Source: Deltaproteobacteria bacterium
GTDB lineage: Bacteria > Desulfobacterota > Desulfobacteria > Desulfobacterales > ETH-SRB1
Direction: 5' to 3'
DNA: 7,801 nucleotides
NCBI GenBank assembly: GCA_030627405.1
Contig: DAOUSD010000058.1
Span: 1-7,801 of the forward strand
Below, in pieces: positions 1 through 6,093 of the stretch. Below the pieces are notes generated by a model. It ran no database searches. It saw only the letters and a program-made list of their open reading frames with translations, and had not been told where the DNA came from. Made by a program: the position numbers and the translations under genes. How positions within the stretch are numbered: the first letter of the stretch is position 1; every line of letters begins with the position of its first letter.

Positions 1-148
1 CATTCAGCAGATGATCTTATTTATAGACTTTCAGATAATTAATTTCACTGTGTTATCAGTCGTCGACGTATAACTAATACGCCCTCCTCCTTCCGGCCTT
101 GTGAAATTAATTATCTGAAAGTCTATAAATAACATCATCTGCTGAATG
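1..148. repeat. 48-bp near-perfect inverted repeat with 52-nt spacer
   Basis: The arms at 1-48 and 101-148 are reverse complements with a single mismatch (position 16 against 133). The spacer at 49-100 contains the palindrome CGTCGACG (61-68) and a pyrimidine tract CCTCCTCCTT (83-92). Transcribed, this would be a very long stem with a C/U-rich loop. As DNA it could be a small element with terminal inverted repeats, or the end of one. The left arm starts at the first base of the window, so its true outer edge and any target duplication cannot be seen. No credible open reading frame lies inside. Right of the arm, 149-176 is AT-rich leader DNA before the glyA ribosome binding site. Confidence 0.9.
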
Positions 149-178
149 AAACAACTAAAGCATACCTTAAATTTTTAA

Positions 179-183
179 AAGGA
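179..183 (+). promoter_or_regulatory. Ribosome binding site for the TTG start of glyA
   Basis: AAGGA lies seven bases before TTG at 191. It supports a TTG start, because the next in-frame ATG falls about 40 residues in, after conserved N-terminal glyA sequence. Confidence 0.6.
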
Positions 184-190
184 ATAATAA

Positions 191-1429
191 TTGGATTTAA
201 GAGATATTTCAAATATAGACCCTGATATTGCCGATGTAATTGCAAAGGAGATTGACAGGCAAAAGAACACATTGGAACTTATAGCCTCAGAGAATATTGC
301 AAGCCGGGCGGTTATGGCTGTTCAGGGCAGTGTGCTAACGAATAAATATGCTGAAGGATATCCCGATAAGCGCTATTATGGAGGTTGTGAATACGTTGAT
401 GTTGCCGAGATACTGGCTATCAAAAGAGCGAAAAGGCTTTTCAATGCGGCATATGCCAATGTACAGCCACATTCAGGTTCTCAGGCCAATATGGCGGTAT
501 ATTTTGCACTTTTAAATCCAGGTGATACCGTTCTCGGCATGGCTCTCTCTCATGGCGGGCACCTTACGCATGGAAGTCCTGTAAGTTTTTCAGGCAGGCT
601 TTATAATTTTGTTCACTATGGAGTAAAAGAAGATACAGGAAGAATTGACTATGAAGAAGTAGCTTTACTGGCGGAAAAACATAGGCCAAAGATGATTATT
701 GCCGGTGCAAGTGCCTATCCGCGTATAATAGATTTTGAAAAATTTGCTGAAATTTCTGAATCAGTTGGCGCTTATCTCGTTGTAGATATGGCTCATATAG
801 CTGGATTGGTAGCAGCGGGAGTTCATCCATCTCCTATTCCATTTGCCGATGTTGTAACTTCCACAACCCACAAAACCCTCAGAGGACCCAGGGGCGGGTT
901 AATATTAGCCAAAACAGACTACAGTACTAAGTTGAACAGACAGGTTTTCCCCGGAATACAAGGGGGGCCACTGATGCATGTCATTGCGGCCAAAGCGGTT
1001 GCCTTTAAGGAAGCCCTTGGTGAAGCTTTCAGGACATATCAGATTAATGTAGTAAAAAATGCAAATGCTCTTGCAGAAAATTTGATGAAAAGCGGTATAA
1101 AGCTCATATCCGACGGCACGGATAACCACATGGTGCTTGCTGATTTGAGAAATCTCAACATCACTGGAAAAGATGCTGAAGAAGTATTGGGCCGAGCGGG
1201 CATTACAACCAACAAAAATTCTATACCTTTTGAAAAGTTAGGTCCTTTTGTAACAAGTGGTATAAGGATAGGTACACCGGCTATAACTACAAGAGGTATG
1301 AAAGAACCTGAGATGGAAATTATTGCGGGAATCATTATTGATGTGCTCAAAAATCATAATAATGACAAGGTAATTGGTGCTGCCAGGCAGAAGGCCGGCG
1401 AGATTTGTAATAATTTTCCAATTAATTAG
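191..1429 (+). CDS. glyA: Serine hydroxymethyltransferase
   Basis: This cytoplasmic PLP enzyme interconverts serine and glycine and charges tetrahydrofolate to 5,10-methylene-tetrahydrofolate, the one-carbon donor for thymidylate and purines. The 412-residue length matches the family (E. coli GlyA is 417). Visible hallmarks are LELIASEN (28-35), NKYAEGYP near 51-58, PHSGSQAN (93-100), VDMAHIAGLV (198-207) with Asp199 and His202 at the cofactor, and TSTTHKTLRGPRGG (223-236), where Lys228 forms the PLP Schiff base. SGIRIGTPAITTRG (356-369) carries the substrate carboxylate-binding arginine. The start is TTG at 191, chosen because alignment with the family begins there and an AAGGA site precedes it. 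It is the first gene of a co-directional cluster, and the stop is followed within nine bases by a palindromic element. Nothing is missing from the protein. Confidence 0.98.
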   Translation: MDLRDISNIDPDIADVIAKEIDRQKNTLELIASENIASRAVMAVQGSVLTNKYAEGYPDKRYYGGCEYVDVAEILAIKRAKRLFNAAYANVQPHSGSQANMAVYFALLNPGDTVLGMALSHGGHLTHGSPVSFSGRLYNFVHYGVKEDTGRIDYEEVALLAEKHRPKMIIAGASAYPRIIDFEKFAEISESVGAYLVVDMAHIAGLVAAGVHPSPIPFADVVTSTTHKTLRGPRGGLILAKTDYSTKLNRQVFPGIQGGPLMHVIAAKAVAFKEALGEAFRTYQINVVKNANALAENLMKSGIKLISDGTDNHMVLADLRNLNITGKDAEEVLGRAGITTNKNSIPFEKLGPFVTSGIRIGTPAITTRGMKEPEMEIIAGIIIDVLKNHNNDKVIGAARQKAGEICNNFPIN

Positions 1430-1437
1430 GTTTCTAA

Positions 1438-1500
1438 CAGCAATTCTAATTGTGGCATTTTTTCTTTTTCAGTTGTTATTTTTCAAAATTAGAATTGCTG
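1438..1500. mobile_element. 59-bp palindromic mini-element, copy 1 (possible MITE), with 9-bp flanking direct repeat
   Basis: Arms at 1438-1451 and 1487-1500 are perfect 14-bp inverted repeats (CAGCAATTCTAATT). The 59-bp core 1440-1498 recurs at 6008-6066 with five differences and no gaps. GGTTTCTAA occurs at 1429-1437 and again at 1500-1508, directly bracketing the element. That is what a 9-bp target duplication would look like, with the shared G at 1500 belonging to both. The element carries no coding capacity, so if mobile it would depend on a transposase elsewhere. The arms do not lead into a U-tract, so it does not look like an intrinsic terminator. Mobility is inference; the repeat itself is directly visible. 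Confidence 0.7.
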
Positions 1501-1566
1501 GTTTCTAAGCAACAGGTTGCAGAATGATGCTTTAGGGAGTATGGATAAACAATTAATAAAATATCG

Positions 1567-1627
1567 GTAACTATAGACTTCCAGGGAAAAGACTCCCAGC
1601 CTTCAGTCTAAATACCTGAGTAGTTAC
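1567..1627 (+). other. Imperfect hairpin upstream of the dCMP deaminase gene
   Basis: GTAACTA (1567-1573) pairs with TAGTTAC (1621-1627), and the adjoining TAGACT (1574-1579) pairs with AGTCTA (1605-1610), leaving a 10-nt bulge at 1611-1620. Inside, GGGA (1584-1587) can pair with TCCC (1594-1597). The outer stem ends 22 bases before the next start codon. It may be a 5'-leader RNA structure or another dispersed repeat; I do not recognise a known riboswitch. The remaining gap sequence, 1509-1566, holds only a small palindrome GCAACAGGTTGC (1509-1520). Confidence 0.45.
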
Positions 1628-1649
1628 AAATTTTGGATAAGATAATAAA

Positions 1650-2111
1650 ATGTCAGATAATGGTACGCGACCTTCATGGGAAACCTATTTTATGGATATT
1701 GCCCATCTTGTTGCAAAACGTTCAACATGTCGCAGACGAGCGGTTGGTGCTTTGCTCGTTAAGGATAAAAGAATACTATCTACCGGATATAACGGAGCCC
1801 CTTCCGGACTTAAGCACTGTCTTGATATTGGCTGCCTTCGTGAAAAATTGAATATAGCATCTGGTGAGAGGCATGAGCTGTGTCGAGGCATCCATGCAGA
1901 GCAGAATGCTATTATTCAGGCTGCATTACATGGCGTTTCCATAAAAGGTGCAACGCTTTTCTGTACTAATCAGCCATGTTTAATATGTGCTAAAATGATA
2001 ATAAATGCCGGCATAATTGAAATTTATTATCATTCGGGGTATGCGGATGCTATGTCAATAGAGATGCTTAAAGAAGCAAATGTTGAACTAATAAAATATG
2101 GAAACCATTAA
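1650..2111 (+). CDS. comEB: dCMP deaminase (ComEB family)
   Basis: This zinc enzyme of the cytidine/deoxycytidylate deaminase fold most likely converts dCMP to dUMP, the substrate of thymidylate synthase. The 153 residues fit the family. The zinc site is visible as HAEQN (82-86), with His82 as ligand and Glu84 as the proton shuttle, and PCLIC (109-113) with Cys110 and Cys113 as ligands. CRRRAVGALLV (27-37) and STGYNGAPSG (44-53) are the usual N-terminal substrate-site segments, and the Cys/His-rich stretch around 57-82 resembles the accessory metal region of dCMP deaminases. The ATG at 1650 is preceded by a weak GGATAAG (1635-1641). The next gene, nrdR, starts 15 bp after the stop, so the two are probably cotranscribed, pairing dNTP supply with dNTP control. 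The exact substrate is inferred from family and context; the symbol follows the Bacillus name. Confidence 0.92.
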   Translation: MSDNGTRPSWETYFMDIAHLVAKRSTCRRRAVGALLVKDKRILSTGYNGAPSGLKHCLDIGCLREKLNIASGERHELCRGIHAEQNAIIQAALHGVSIKGATLFCTNQPCLICAKMIINAGIIEIYYHSGYADAMSIEMLKEANVELIKYGNH

Positions 2112-2126
2112 ATACAGGGGAAATTC

Positions 2127-2603
2127 ATGAAGTGTCCATTTTGTGGAGAAATCAATAACAAGGTTATAGATTCCAGATTAAGCAGGGACGGCAATGTAAT
2201 ACGAAGACGCAGAGAGTGTATTGAATGCAGCAGGCGTTTTACTACCTACGAACATATTGAAGAAATTCCTATTATGATTATCAAAAAGGATGGACGCCGA
2301 GAGGTTTTCAACAGGGAGAATGTAGGTGCGGGCATGAGGAGAGCCTGCGAAAAACGCAACATCAGCATTAATGTCATTGAGGAGTTTATTGAAGATCTGG
2401 AGCGAGATCTCAGAGAAACAGGTGAAAAAGAAATTCCCTCATCAATTATCGGCGAAAGGGTTATGGCAAAGCTTCATGAGATAGATGATGTCGCATATGT
2501 CAGGTTTGCATCGGTTTACAGAGAATTCAAAGATGTAAATGATTTTGTTTCCGAGCTGAAGAACCTTCTAAGTAAACAGCAGGGATCAGGGATCAGGGTT
2601 TAG
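2127..2603 (+). CDS. nrdR: Transcriptional repressor NrdR
   Basis: NrdR senses ATP/dATP and represses ribonucleotide reductase operons by binding NrdR boxes. The 158 residues are typical. The N-terminal zinc ribbon is complete: CPFC (3-6) and CIEC (31-34), with the basic stretch RRRREC before the second pair. The ATP-cone spans about 49-139 and includes KKDGRREVFNRENV (53-66) and VAYVRFASVYREFKD (122-136). The ATG at 2127 follows CAGGGGA (2115-2121), a good ribosome binding site. The extreme C-terminus, QGSGIRV (152-158), is encoded by a 7-bp tandem repeat that also supplies the bases up to the stop codon, so this tail is probably a late addition outside the functional fold. I see no obvious NrdR box in the gaps, so its target is likely elsewhere. 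Confidence 0.97.
   Translation: MKCPFCGEINNKVIDSRLSRDGNVIRRRRECIECSRRFTTYEHIEEIPIMIIKKDGRREVFNRENVGAGMRRACEKRNISINVIEEFIEDLERDLRETGEKEIPSSIIGERVMAKLHEIDDVAYVRFASVYREFKDVNDFVSELKNLLSKQQGSGIRV
2580..2600 (+). repeat. Heptamer tandem repeat (CAGGGAT) at the 3' end of nrdR
   Basis: CAGGGAT at 2580-2586 repeats exactly at 2587-2593 and is followed by CAGGGTT at 2594-2600, which adjoins the TAG stop. The array lies inside the nrdR frame and encodes its last residues. It shares the 7-bp period, but not the sequence, of the arrays further downstream. Confidence 0.8.
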
Positions 2604-2616
2604 TGTAAAAATTATT

Positions 2617-3711
2617 ATGGACGATAAGTATTTCATGAAAATGGCGCTCGAGCTTGCCGGGAAGGGGTTGGGCTTTACATCACCAAACCCCATGGTCGGA
2701 GCGGTTATTGTTAAAGACGGCAATGTTGTTGGTAAGGGATACCATAAAGCTGTCGGCAAAGCCCATGCAGAAATCAATGCCATTAATGATGCAAAGAGCT
2801 TGGCAGCAGGCGGGACGCTTTATGTTACACTTGAGCCATGCAATCATACAGGCCGTACACTACCATGTACTTTAAAAATTGTAGAGGCCGGTATAAAGAG
2901 AGTCGTTGTTGCAATGAAAGACCCCAACCCCGATGTTAAAGGGGGCGGCATAGATTATTTAAAAAATAAAGGGATAAATGTTACTCTTGGAATTTGTGAG
3001 GATGAAGCAAAAAAACTAAATGAGACTTTTATAAAATTCGTCAAAATCGGTTCTCCATTTGTAACTTTAAAATGTGCGGCTACTTTGGATGGACGTATTG
3101 CAACCAGAACAGGTGATGCCAGATGGGTTTCAGGTGAAGAATCGAGAAGATTTGTCCATAAGCTTCGTCATGCTGCAGATGCAATTATGGTCGGTGTTAA
3201 TACCGTTAAAATTGACGATCCCAGCTTGACCACCCGTTTGGATCATATGAATGGTTTGGACCCTGCAAGAATAATACTTGATACCAACCTTTCTATATCT
3301 GAAGAGGCCAGGGTATTGCAGCTTGATTCTGATTCCGATACAATTATAATAACTTGTAGTTCAGTTTCAGAAGATAAAAAAAACAGAATAGAAAAAAAAG
3401 GCGCTAAAATTATTGAAGCTCCGGTAAAGGACGGCATGATAGATCTTGCTTTACTTATGGTACATCTTGGCGCTTTGGAGATAACGAGTCTGCTGATTGA
3501 AGGTGGCAGCCGTGTTAATGCATCTGCGCTTTCAGCAGGAATAGTTGATAAGGTGATATTTTTTTATGCTCCAAAAATTCTTGGAGGAGATGATGGTATC
3601 CCCATGTGCATGGGGCATGGACCTGATTTAATGAAGAATTGCATTCCAGTTAAGAATATAAATGTTCACCGTTTTGGTGATGATGTAATGATCGAAGGAT
3701 ATATTGAATAA
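2617..3711 (+). CDS. ribD: Bifunctional diaminohydroxyphosphoribosylaminopyrimidine deaminase / 5-amino-6-(5-phosphoribosylamino)uracil reductase
   Basis: RibD performs the second and third steps after GTP opening in riboflavin synthesis: zinc-dependent deamination of the pyrimidine, then NADPH-dependent ribose reduction. At 364 residues it is full length. The deaminase domain covers about 1-145: TSPNPMVGAVIV (21-32), HAE (50-52) with His50 and Glu52, and PCNHTGRTLPC (74-84) with zinc ligands Cys75 and Cys84. The reductase domain covers about 147-364: KCAATLDGRIAT (152-163), RWVSGEESR (169-177), DDPSLTTR (200-207), LIEGGS (293-298) and APKILGG (318-324). The start at 2617 gives the standard N-terminus, but no Shine-Dalgarno sequence stands at normal distance; the nearest AGGG ends 18 bases away in the nrdR heptamer array. 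With only 13 bp after the nrdR stop, translational coupling is plausible. Two A8 runs occur around 3370-3400. Confidence 0.97.
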   Translation: MDDKYFMKMALELAGKGLGFTSPNPMVGAVIVKDGNVVGKGYHKAVGKAHAEINAINDAKSLAAGGTLYVTLEPCNHTGRTLPCTLKIVEAGIKRVVVAMKDPNPDVKGGGIDYLKNKGINVTLGICEDEAKKLNETFIKFVKIGSPFVTLKCAATLDGRIATRTGDARWVSGEESRRFVHKLRHAADAIMVGVNTVKIDDPSLTTRLDHMNGLDPARIILDTNLSISEEARVLQLDSDSDTIIITCSSVSEDKKNRIEKKGAKIIEAPVKDGMIDLALLMVHLGALEITSLLIEGGSRVNASALSAGIVDKVIFFYAPKILGGDDGIPMCMGHGPDLMKNCIPVKNINVHRFGDDVMIEGYIE

Positions 3712-3780
3712 CGGTTATCGGTTGTCGGTTTACAGTTAACAGTTTTATGTTTCGATCAACCGTAAACCGTAAACTATTAC
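3712..3780. repeat. Heptamer array A, inverted (CGGTTNN / CGTAAAC)
   Basis: From the first base after the ribD stop the sequence divides into 7-bp units: CGGTTAT, CGGTTGT, CGGTTTA, CAGTTAA, CAGTTTT, ATGTTTC, GATCAAC, CGTAAAC, CGTAAAC and a partial unit. The first half is the approximate reverse complement of the second, so it folds: GTTTAC (3728-3733) pairs with GTAAAC (3769-3774), continuing inward with A-C and A-A mismatches. A T6 run at 3781-3786 follows, so a weak terminator or attenuator role cannot be excluded. Its core, 3719-3750, is identical over 32 nt to 4675-4706 in array B. Confidence 0.85.
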
Positions 3781-3790
3781 TTTTTTGTTT

Positions 3791-3924
3791 TGTAAGCATT
3801 AATTGACTTGTAGCCGTTCACGGCTTGAAACTTGAAATTGGAAACTTGAAATTGGAAAGAACAGTACAAAAACATGAATGCCCAATTTCCAATTTCTAAT
3901 TTCAACATTCCGTGAGCGCTTACA
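3791..3924. repeat. Second heptamer hairpin (GAAATTG / CAATTTC) in the ribD-ribE gap
   Basis: The left half has units GAAACTT, GAAATTG, GAAACTT, GAAATTG (3827-3854, an exact 14-bp tandem duplication) and then GAAAGAA. The right half has CAATTTC (3883-3889), CAATTTC (3890-3896), TAATTTC and AACATTC to 3910. GAAATTGGAAA (3834-3844, or 3848-3858) pairs perfectly with TTTCCAATTTC (3886-3896). Outside this, TCACGG (3818-3823) pairs with CCGTGA (3910-3915) and TGTAAGC (3791-3797) with GCTTACA (3918-3924), giving a nested fold. The rest of the gap, 3925-3984, shows no structure or riboswitch that I recognise. Confidence 0.75.
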
Positions 3925-3984
3925 TTAACTTTAACATAGAATGGTGGTCGAAGTTAGAGCCATGCCCAAGTACCGGATGACTAC

Positions 3985-4653
3985 ATGTTTACAGGGATAA
4001 TAGAAGGACTCGGCACTATTACAAAGATTCGTCCTTCAGGACAGGGTAAGCGTTTTACCATTGAAGCTGATTACCCTCTTGACCAAACTAAAACAGGAGA
4101 CAGCATTGCAGTCAGCGGTGCCTGCCTGACGGCTGTTGTGATTGAGGGGAAAAGTTTTGAGGTTGATGTGTCACCTGAAACGCTTTCCAAAACAACATTC
4201 GGCAGAGCAAGGATCGGCGATCGGGTTAATCTTGAGCGCGCGCTCCGTTTTTCCGATCGTATAGACGGCCACCTTGTTTCAGGACATATAGATGGAACAG
4301 GCTCGGTAAAAAGCATAAAGACATCAGGAAATGCTATAATATTTACGTTTGAGGTGCCTGAATCCTTATCTTATTACATGATCAGAAAGGGATCGGTTGC
4401 AGTAGATGGTATCAGTCTTACCATAAATGATTGTGATAAGATAAGTTTTGAGGTTAGCATAATTCCTCATACTGCAAAGCTGACTAACATGGGCCTTAAA
4501 AAGATCGGAGATCATGTTAACATTGAAACGGATATGATAGGAAAATATGTTGAGCGATTTGTAAAAGAAAAAAATAATGATTATGATGATAATAAAAAAG
4601 AGGGTAAATCCTCTGTTGATATGCAATTTCTGGCAAAATCAGGTTTTCTTTAA
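3985..4653 (+). CDS. ribE: Riboflavin synthase (alpha subunit)
   Basis: RibE dismutates two 6,7-dimethyl-8-ribityllumazine molecules into riboflavin and the RibH substrate, the last step of the pathway. The protein has the diagnostic N-terminus MFTGIIEGLG (1-10) and the two homologous lumazine-binding barrels: the first with SGACLT (44-49), the second from about residue 95 with GHLVSGHIDG (95-104) and VAVDGISLTI (138-147). NIETDMIGKYVER (179-191) closes the second barrel. At 222 residues it is slightly longer than usual because of a charged, low-complexity linker at about 194-211 before the FLAKSGFL ending. The ATG at 3985 is fixed by the MFTG motif; only a weak GGA precedes it. Unlike its tightly packed neighbours it is separated on both sides by heptamer repeats, so a purely polycistronic message would carry strong hairpins before and after it. 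Confidence 0.97.
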   Translation: MFTGIIEGLGTITKIRPSGQGKRFTIEADYPLDQTKTGDSIAVSGACLTAVVIEGKSFEVDVSPETLSKTTFGRARIGDRVNLERALRFSDRIDGHLVSGHIDGTGSVKSIKTSGNAIIFTFEVPESLSYYMIRKGSVAVDGISLTINDCDKISFEVSIIPHTAKLTNMGLKKIGDHVNIETDMIGKYVERFVKEKNNDYDDNKKEGKSSVDMQFLAKSGFL

Positions 4654-4750
4654 CCGTTTACGGTTCACGGTTCACGGTTGTCGGTTTACAGTTAACAGTT
4701 TTATGTCTTGATCAACCGTTAACTGTAAACTGTTAACCGTGAACTGTTAC
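4654..4750. repeat. Heptamer array B, long inverted array (CGGTTCA / YGTTAAC)
   Basis: Beginning at the first base after the ribE stop, thirteen full 7-bp units and a partial one run in phase: CCGTTTA, CGGTTCA twice, CGGTTGT, CGGTTTA, CAGTTAA, CAGTTTT, ATGTCTT, GATCAAC, CGTTAAC, TGTAAAC, TGTTAAC, CGTGAAC, TGTTAC. The two halves are inverted: GTTTACAGTTAAC (4684-4696) pairs perfectly with 4718-4730, and pairing extends outward to about 4667/4747 with few mismatches, leaving a 13-nt loop (4701-4713). No T-tract follows the stem. The rest of the gap, 4751-4779, is the ribBA leader. Confidence 0.9.
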
Positions 4751-4779
4751 TATGAAATAAACAGGAGAAATTAGGAAAA

Positions 4780-5994
4780 ATGCCGATTATTAGTATTGAA
4801 GAAGCTATTCAGGAGATAAAAGCCAGTCGAATGGTTATTCTCGTTGATGACGAAGACCGTGAAAATGAAGGTGATTTGACGATGGCTGCCGAAGCAGTTA
4901 CTCCCGAAGCCATTAATTTCATGGCAAAATATGGAAGGGGACTGATATGCCTCTCTATGAAAGGTGAAATGCTTGACGCCCTTGATCTTCCGCCTATGGT
5001 TGATAACAATACATCTCAATTTAAAACAGGTTTTACTATATCAATAGAGGCGAGCCGCGGTGTAACAACAGGAATTTCTGCGGCAGACCGTGCTACCACA
5101 ATTCTTACAGCAGTTGCAGATGGTGCTAAGCCAGGTGATCTTGTCAGGCCGGGACATATATTCCCATTAAGAGCAAAAGATGGGGGCGTTATGGTTAGGA
5201 CAGGTCAGACAGAAGGGTCTGTTGATCTGGCGTCAATTGCATGTTTAAAGCCGGCCGGTGTTATTTGTGAAATAATGGACGATGATGGTACTATGGCCAG
5301 AATGCCGTCTCTTGAGAAATTCAGTGAAAAACATGGTATTGGGATATGTACTATTGCAGATCTTATAGAATACCGTATGAGCAAGGAATCTTTTGTGCAT
5401 AGGGCAGCGGAAACTGTTATACCTACCTCCTATGCAGGTGAGTTCAAGGTCATTGTATATGAAAATGATATTGATGATCTGCTTCATATTGCCCTGGTTA
5501 AGGGAGAAATCGATCCGGAAAAACCGGTGCTTGTCAGAGTACATTCGGAATGCCTGACCGGGGATATATTTGGCTCTTTGCGATGCGACTGTGGAGACCA
5601 GCTTCATAAAGCAATGGAAAATATAGAAGAAGAGGGCGCAGGTGTGCTTCTTTATATCAGGCAGGAGGGCCGGGGAATTGGTCTTGTGAATAAGTTGAAA
5701 GCTTACGCACTTCAGGATCAGGGCCTTGATACAGTTGAGGCAAACGAAAAGCTTGGATTTAAGGCTGATATGAGAAATTACGGTATAGGCGCTCAGATTC
5801 TGGTGGATCTTGGAGTCAGAAAGATGAGGCTGCTCACAAACAATCCCAAGAAAATGGTTGGACTTGATGGATATGGGCTGACTATTATTGAACAGGTACC
5901 GATTGAAATAAAGCCTAATAAATACAACAAAGGTTATCTTGAGTGTAAAAGGCTTAGGATGGGGCATCTGCTTAATATTGATGCAGTACTATAA
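4780..5994 (+). CDS. ribBA: Bifunctional 3,4-dihydroxy-2-butanone-4-phosphate synthase / GTP cyclohydrolase II
   Basis: RibBA provides both entry points to riboflavin: its N-terminal domain makes the four-carbon unit from ribulose 5-phosphate, and its C-terminal domain opens GTP. The RibB domain (about 1-203) shows the acidic metal/substrate loop DDEDRENEGDL (23-33), RPGHIFPL (123-130) and RTGQTEGSVDLA (140-151). The RibA domain (about 204-404) has the zinc triad Cys258, Cys269 and Cys271 in SECLTGDIFGSLRCDC, RQEGRGIGL (294-302) with the catalytic arginine Arg298, RNYGIGAQIL (332-341) and LLTNNPKK (351-358). All key residues of both activities are visible, so the protein appears truly bifunctional at 404 residues. 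AGGAG (4763-4767) and a nearer AGGA precede the ATG at 4780. Array B lies immediately upstream and a 59-bp palindromic element lies downstream. Confidence 0.98.
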   Translation: MPIISIEEAIQEIKASRMVILVDDEDRENEGDLTMAAEAVTPEAINFMAKYGRGLICLSMKGEMLDALDLPPMVDNNTSQFKTGFTISIEASRGVTTGISAADRATTILTAVADGAKPGDLVRPGHIFPLRAKDGGVMVRTGQTEGSVDLASIACLKPAGVICEIMDDDGTMARMPSLEKFSEKHGIGICTIADLIEYRMSKESFVHRAAETVIPTSYAGEFKVIVYENDIDDLLHIALVKGEIDPEKPVLVRVHSECLTGDIFGSLRCDCGDQLHKAMENIEEEGAGVLLYIRQEGRGIGLVNKLKAYALQDQGLDTVEANEKLGFKADMRNYGIGAQILVDLGVRKMRLLTNNPKKMVGLDGYGLTIIEQVPIEIKPNKYNKGYLECKRLRMGHLLNIDAVL

Positions 5995-6007
5995 TTAGGT
6001 ATAGCCG

Positions 6008-6066
6008 GCAATTCTAATGATGGCATTTTTTCTTTTACAATTGTTATTCTTCAAAATTAGAATTGC
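6008..6066. mobile_element. 59-bp palindromic mini-element, copy 2
   Basis: This matches 1440-1498 over all 59 positions with five substitutions and lies in the same orientation. Its ends GCAATTCTAAT and ATTAGAATTGC are inverted repeats of 11 bp. It begins 13 bases after the ribBA stop and ends just before the ribH leader. I could not find a convincing target duplication here. The conserved, non-palindromic T-rich interior argues that the two copies share ancestry rather than arising as independent hairpins. Confidence 0.75.
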
Positions 6067-6093
6067 TCAACTTATAAATCGGGAGGAACATAA

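Noticed and set aside
99..129. Possible sigma-70 promoter TTGTGA ... TATAAA ahead of glyA
   Set aside because: The spacer is 19 bp and both boxes are formed by the inverted-repeat arm, whose sequence is explained by pairing; evidence is too thin.
1517..1546. Promoter TTGCAG ... TATGGA before the dCMP deaminase gene
   Set aside because: Spacing is 17 bp but the -10 match is only three of six bases.
1633..1851. TTG-started frame overlapping the dCMP deaminase gene
   Set aside because: The overlapping frame from 1650 contains the HAEQN and PCxxC zinc motifs; this one has none.
3726..3786. Intrinsic terminator after ribD (array A stem plus T6)
   Set aside because: The stem is interrupted by several A-C and A-A mismatches and the T run starts six bases after the stem; the heptamer explanation is stronger, so I mention it only as a possibility.
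3941..4000. 19-codon ATG frame ending just inside ribE, as a possible leader peptide
   Set aside because: No ribosome binding site, no codon pattern suggesting attenuation, and chance is sufficient.
5245..5967. 240-residue minus-strand open frame opposite ribBA
   Set aside because: It lies wholly antisense to a gene with complete conserved motifs in both domains, and the translation resembles no family I know.
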